Source: Sinotaia quadrata (Eukaryota; Mollusca; Gastropoda; Architaenioglossa; Viviparidae). From it: 64,000 bases of DNA. The notes under the pieces were generated by a model. The model had not been told where the DNA came from. It searched no databases and was given only the letters and a program-made list of their open reading frames with translations. A program made the translations under genes and the position numbers. Location: the NCBI GenBank assembly GCA_028829895.1, contig CM054177.1, positions 48,368,164 to 48,432,163 on the forward strand, written 5' to 3'. Every line of letters starts with the position of its first letter. The stretch's first letter is position 1. Below are positions 61,526 through 64,000 of this stretch, piece by piece.

Positions 61526-61906
61526 TGTGACACCTATGGGCACCCTTCACTCGTTATGATTATTATTTATTAATTAACAACACGCAACTAATTACATTTG
61601 ATCGGATCTTAATTTATAGTTATTAATAATTCTCCCATAAGACCAACAAATATCTCACTTGGCGTATTATAAGGGTGTCATAAAACTCTTTGCACAATAA
61701 ATAATAAAGCATAATGTTCTGCAGGTGGAAATTTCTTACTAAAGGAGTAATAAAAATCTGTCTTTTATTTATATTTAATGAGCCCCATCCACTCACTCAC
61801 TCACTCACTCACTCACTCACTCACTCACTCACTATTGTTCCAACATAAAGTTTAATATATGTGCAAGAAGGGTGATAAATTTAACAATAAATTTATTAAA
61901 TCAACA
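61526..61906 (+). mobile_element. Dispersed LTR-like repeat, copy C (in RasGRF intron)
   Basis: The 381-bp copy starts TGTGACACCTATGGGCACCC and ends TTATTAAATCAACA. It carries an internal (CACT)n expansion at about 61,790-61,832 that is much shorter in copy B. Flanks GGTAT and GCCAT do not form a clear target duplication. It lies in the sense orientation of the intron, between two blocks of a related tandem repeat. Confidence 0.65.
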
Positions 61907-62449
61907 GCCATATATACAACATATAAATATAATCAAAACAGCGTTGGCATTCACATCACTTCACAGCAATGTTTGATTAAATGTTAGACACCCCACTCGA
62001 TGTGAGAGGAGTTTCAGAGAAATAATTAAGTCAATGTACATAACTTTCCAAAGATGGCAGCTGTCGCCGGCAGGTGTTCACAATCACGTGTTTTGCAACA
62101 AGTGACTGTATTTTTATATAGGTGATGGCCCATTGTACCCATTGTATGCACATCACAAAATTTTTGATGCACGTACAAAGCACACCATGGAAAATCGTCA
62201 AGAATTTCGTATGCTCTGTTAAAAGCACGTCACACGAAATGTTATAAAATATTCATGTGTGCTACTCAAGCAAACAATGAGGAATGCTAAAATAAATTTG
62301 TGAATTCTCAAGCCCAAACTCAAACTCAATTTTTGCCATATTGGTTCTTGAATGGAATCAACTTACAGCAAAATGTTTACTGATAAGTTCGATACAAACA
62401 TGTTCCTTTCTAAGTCAAATTAAGGGAAAGCAATATCTTTCCTACATTG
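61907..62449. other. Unique intronic sequence, no exon seen
   Basis: A minus-strand frame (62031-62228) is unrecognisable. Confidence 0.4.
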
Positions 62450-62725
62450 TAGCCCTTAAGGTATGCCAATTTGTTCCAGTATAGAAAAATAATCAATCCT
62501 GTACTGTAGCCGTTAATTTGTTCCAGTATAGAAGAAATGAATCCTTCACATACTGTAGCCGTTAATTTGTTCCACTATAGAAGAAATGAATCCTTCACAT
62601 ACTACAGCCTTTAATTTGTTCCAGTATAGAAGAAATGAATCCTTCACATACTGCAGCCCTTAATTTGTTCCACTATAGAAGAAATGAATCCTTCACATAC
62701 TGTAGCCGTTAAGTACTGTATCGCT
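62450..62725. repeat. Intronic minisatellite, 49 bp unit, 5-6 copies
   Basis: Unit GTTCCAGTATAGAAGAAATG then AATCCTTCACATACTGTAGC and CGTTAATTT. Confidence 0.97.
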
Positions 62726-62811
62726 TAACTTGACATGCACCGTCGTCTTTGAAATCATGGAACATTGTTCTGTAACTCTGCTAACGGTACCTTGGCAAGG
62801 AATCGGTGAAA

Positions 62812-62918
62812 GGTATTGGAAGTGCCCTTACATTGACTTATTTTGTCCAAGTTAGTTAACGTTTACAAAGTGCGCTTACATTGACTTATTTTGTCCAAGT
62901 TAGCTAACGTTTACTTAA
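62812..62918. repeat. Direct duplication, about 51 bp x 2
   Basis: CTTACATTGACTTATTTTGT then CCAAGTTAGTTAACGTTTAC. Confidence 0.93.
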
Positions 62919-63284
62919 ACTAGCGTCTAGTATAGAAATAAACTTGAAACTGTTTTATCATAGCTATCGGAATTCCACTATAAATTTAGGATCTCTTCTA
63001 TATTTAGACTGTTTGGTATTGACAGTTACTAAGCAGGATTTCGTGTTATAGGTTTGAACGACTAATTGCTTATAACTGTCTCATCATTACCCTAATGATA
63101 TAAGAAGATTTCATTGCATTGAAATGATGTGAAACTTCAACATCTGACTTAGGAAGTTTACTCTACTTGCCTCATGTAGCATCATTTTGTTGCAACTTCT
63201 TCAGCTATCTTACTAAAATATACATAAAGCTTTAAAACTTCATAAAAGAGTGCTTTAGGTGTAAAAATAGCGGTCTTGAGATGA
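62919..63284. other. Unique intronic sequence, no exon seen
   Basis: No continuation of the RasGRF PH domain is found in any frame here. Confidence 0.4.
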
Positions 63285-63622
63285 TAAGGTTCTGAACAAG
63301 ATAGTTGGTCGTACGTCATACAGGTAACAGAGTTCTGAACAAGATAGTTGGCCGTACGTCATACAGGTAACAGAGTTCTGAACACGATAGTTGGTCGTAC
63401 GTCATACAGGTAATAGAGTTCTGAATAAGATTGTTGGTCGTACGTCATACAGGTAACAGAGTTCTGAATAAGATTGTTGGTCGTACGTCATACAGGTAAC
63501 ATAGTTCTGAACAAGATAGCAGGTCGTACGTCATACAGGTAATAGAGTTCTGAACAAGATAGCAGGTCGTACGTCATACAGGTAATAGAGGTCTGAACAA
63601 GATAGCAGGTCGTACGTCAGTT
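63285..63622. repeat. Intronic minisatellite, 43 bp unit, 8 copies
   Basis: Unit GAGTTCTGAACAAGATAGTT then GGTCGTACGTCATACAGGTA and ACA. All eight copies contain GTACGTCA. A GCAGG variant marks the last three copies. Confidence 0.97.
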
Positions 63623-64000
63623 AACTGGAAATCCAGTGAAAAACGTATGATGCTTAGCAAACTGGAAACCCATTAATCTTATAGAAAATGAAAATCTATA
63701 AAGCTTGCGAAAACCGGAAATCCACGAGTCAGCATAGTTGTTATCATCGACTTCTTTTAAATTTAACGCTGGTTTAATTTGATATACTAATGATAAATCA
63801 CAAAACAGTTTCCAGTTTTTGTAGTCAAACCTATAACTTATTCTTTAATGCTTAATGCCTACAATTACCGGCGACTGATTTTGTGAACTGTATGCTTATT
63901 TGTGTGTGTGTGTGTGTGTGTGTCAAAAAAAGATCAACTAATGAGGTAACCACTTAATTGACCAGAACTGTAAAAATACTGGGTGGAACTGTGAAAATAC
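63623..64000. other. Unique intronic sequence to window edge
   Basis: Contains a GT tract at about 63,901-63,923. No exon seen. Confidence 0.4.

Larger units (their letters stand above)
60086..64000 (+). other. RasGRF intron after coding exon 1 (5' part)
   Basis: Everything after the donor to the window edge is intron. It contains several minisatellites, a TCTA microsatellite and one copy of the dispersed LTR-like family, listed separately. I see no further exon: the expected continuation of the PH domain is not found in any frame. The intron is therefore at least 3.9 kb. Confidence 0.8.

Overview
The window is eukaryotic nuclear DNA, AT-rich and intron/intergenic in character. It holds one recognisable protein-coding exon, one clear DNA-transposon insertion, one three-copy dispersed repeat family and several dozen unrelated tandem-repeat arrays. 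There is no bacterial-style gene packing, no operon and no rRNA or tRNA that I can support. The one gene is metazoan (RasGRF family). The abundance of TCTA and CA microsatellites and minisatellites suggests an invertebrate such as a mollusc or another lophotrochozoan. That taxonomic guess is inference and is weak.

Layout. 1-52,070 is intergenic or very large intronic sequence. Roughly half of it is tandem arrays, each with its own unit (12, 19, 24, 34, 36, 37, 40, 41, 43, 44, 46, 49, 50, 53, 59, 65, 70, 71, 97 or 98 bp), separated by AT-rich unique sequence in which I find no convincing gene. Long apparent reading frames here come from arrays whose unit is a multiple of three, or from CA, TCTA, CCAA and CAT microsatellites. 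Notable items are a three-copy dispersed family at 19,255, 43,422 and 61,526 with shared ends (TGTGACAC... to ...AAATCAACA, LTR-like); a 98-bp near-perfect palindrome at 23,241-23,338; a very homogeneous 97-bp array at 33,340-34,485; and a 19-bp array carrying many forkhead-type GTAAACA motifs at 38,764-39,315.

52,080-59,815 changes character. It is richer in CpG and unique sequence, with a candidate non-coding exon ending in a textbook splice donor (52,470/52,471). It also holds a complete but non-autonomous hAT insertion (54,542-55,407) flanked by an 8-bp target-site duplication, and further minisatellites. 59,816-60,085 is the first coding exon of a RasGRF (Ras guanine-nucleotide-releasing factor) orthologue. 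It encodes the start of the N-terminal PH domain and ends in phase 0 at a consensus donor. 60,086-64,000 is the beginning of the following intron, itself filled with minisatellites and one copy of the dispersed family. The remainder of the gene (rest of PH, IQ, DH, second PH, REM and CDC25 domains in known family members) lies beyond the right edge.

No new multi-gene system is visible. The most unusual property is the density and diversity of independently expanded minisatellites around one signalling gene, some carrying transcription-factor-like motifs.
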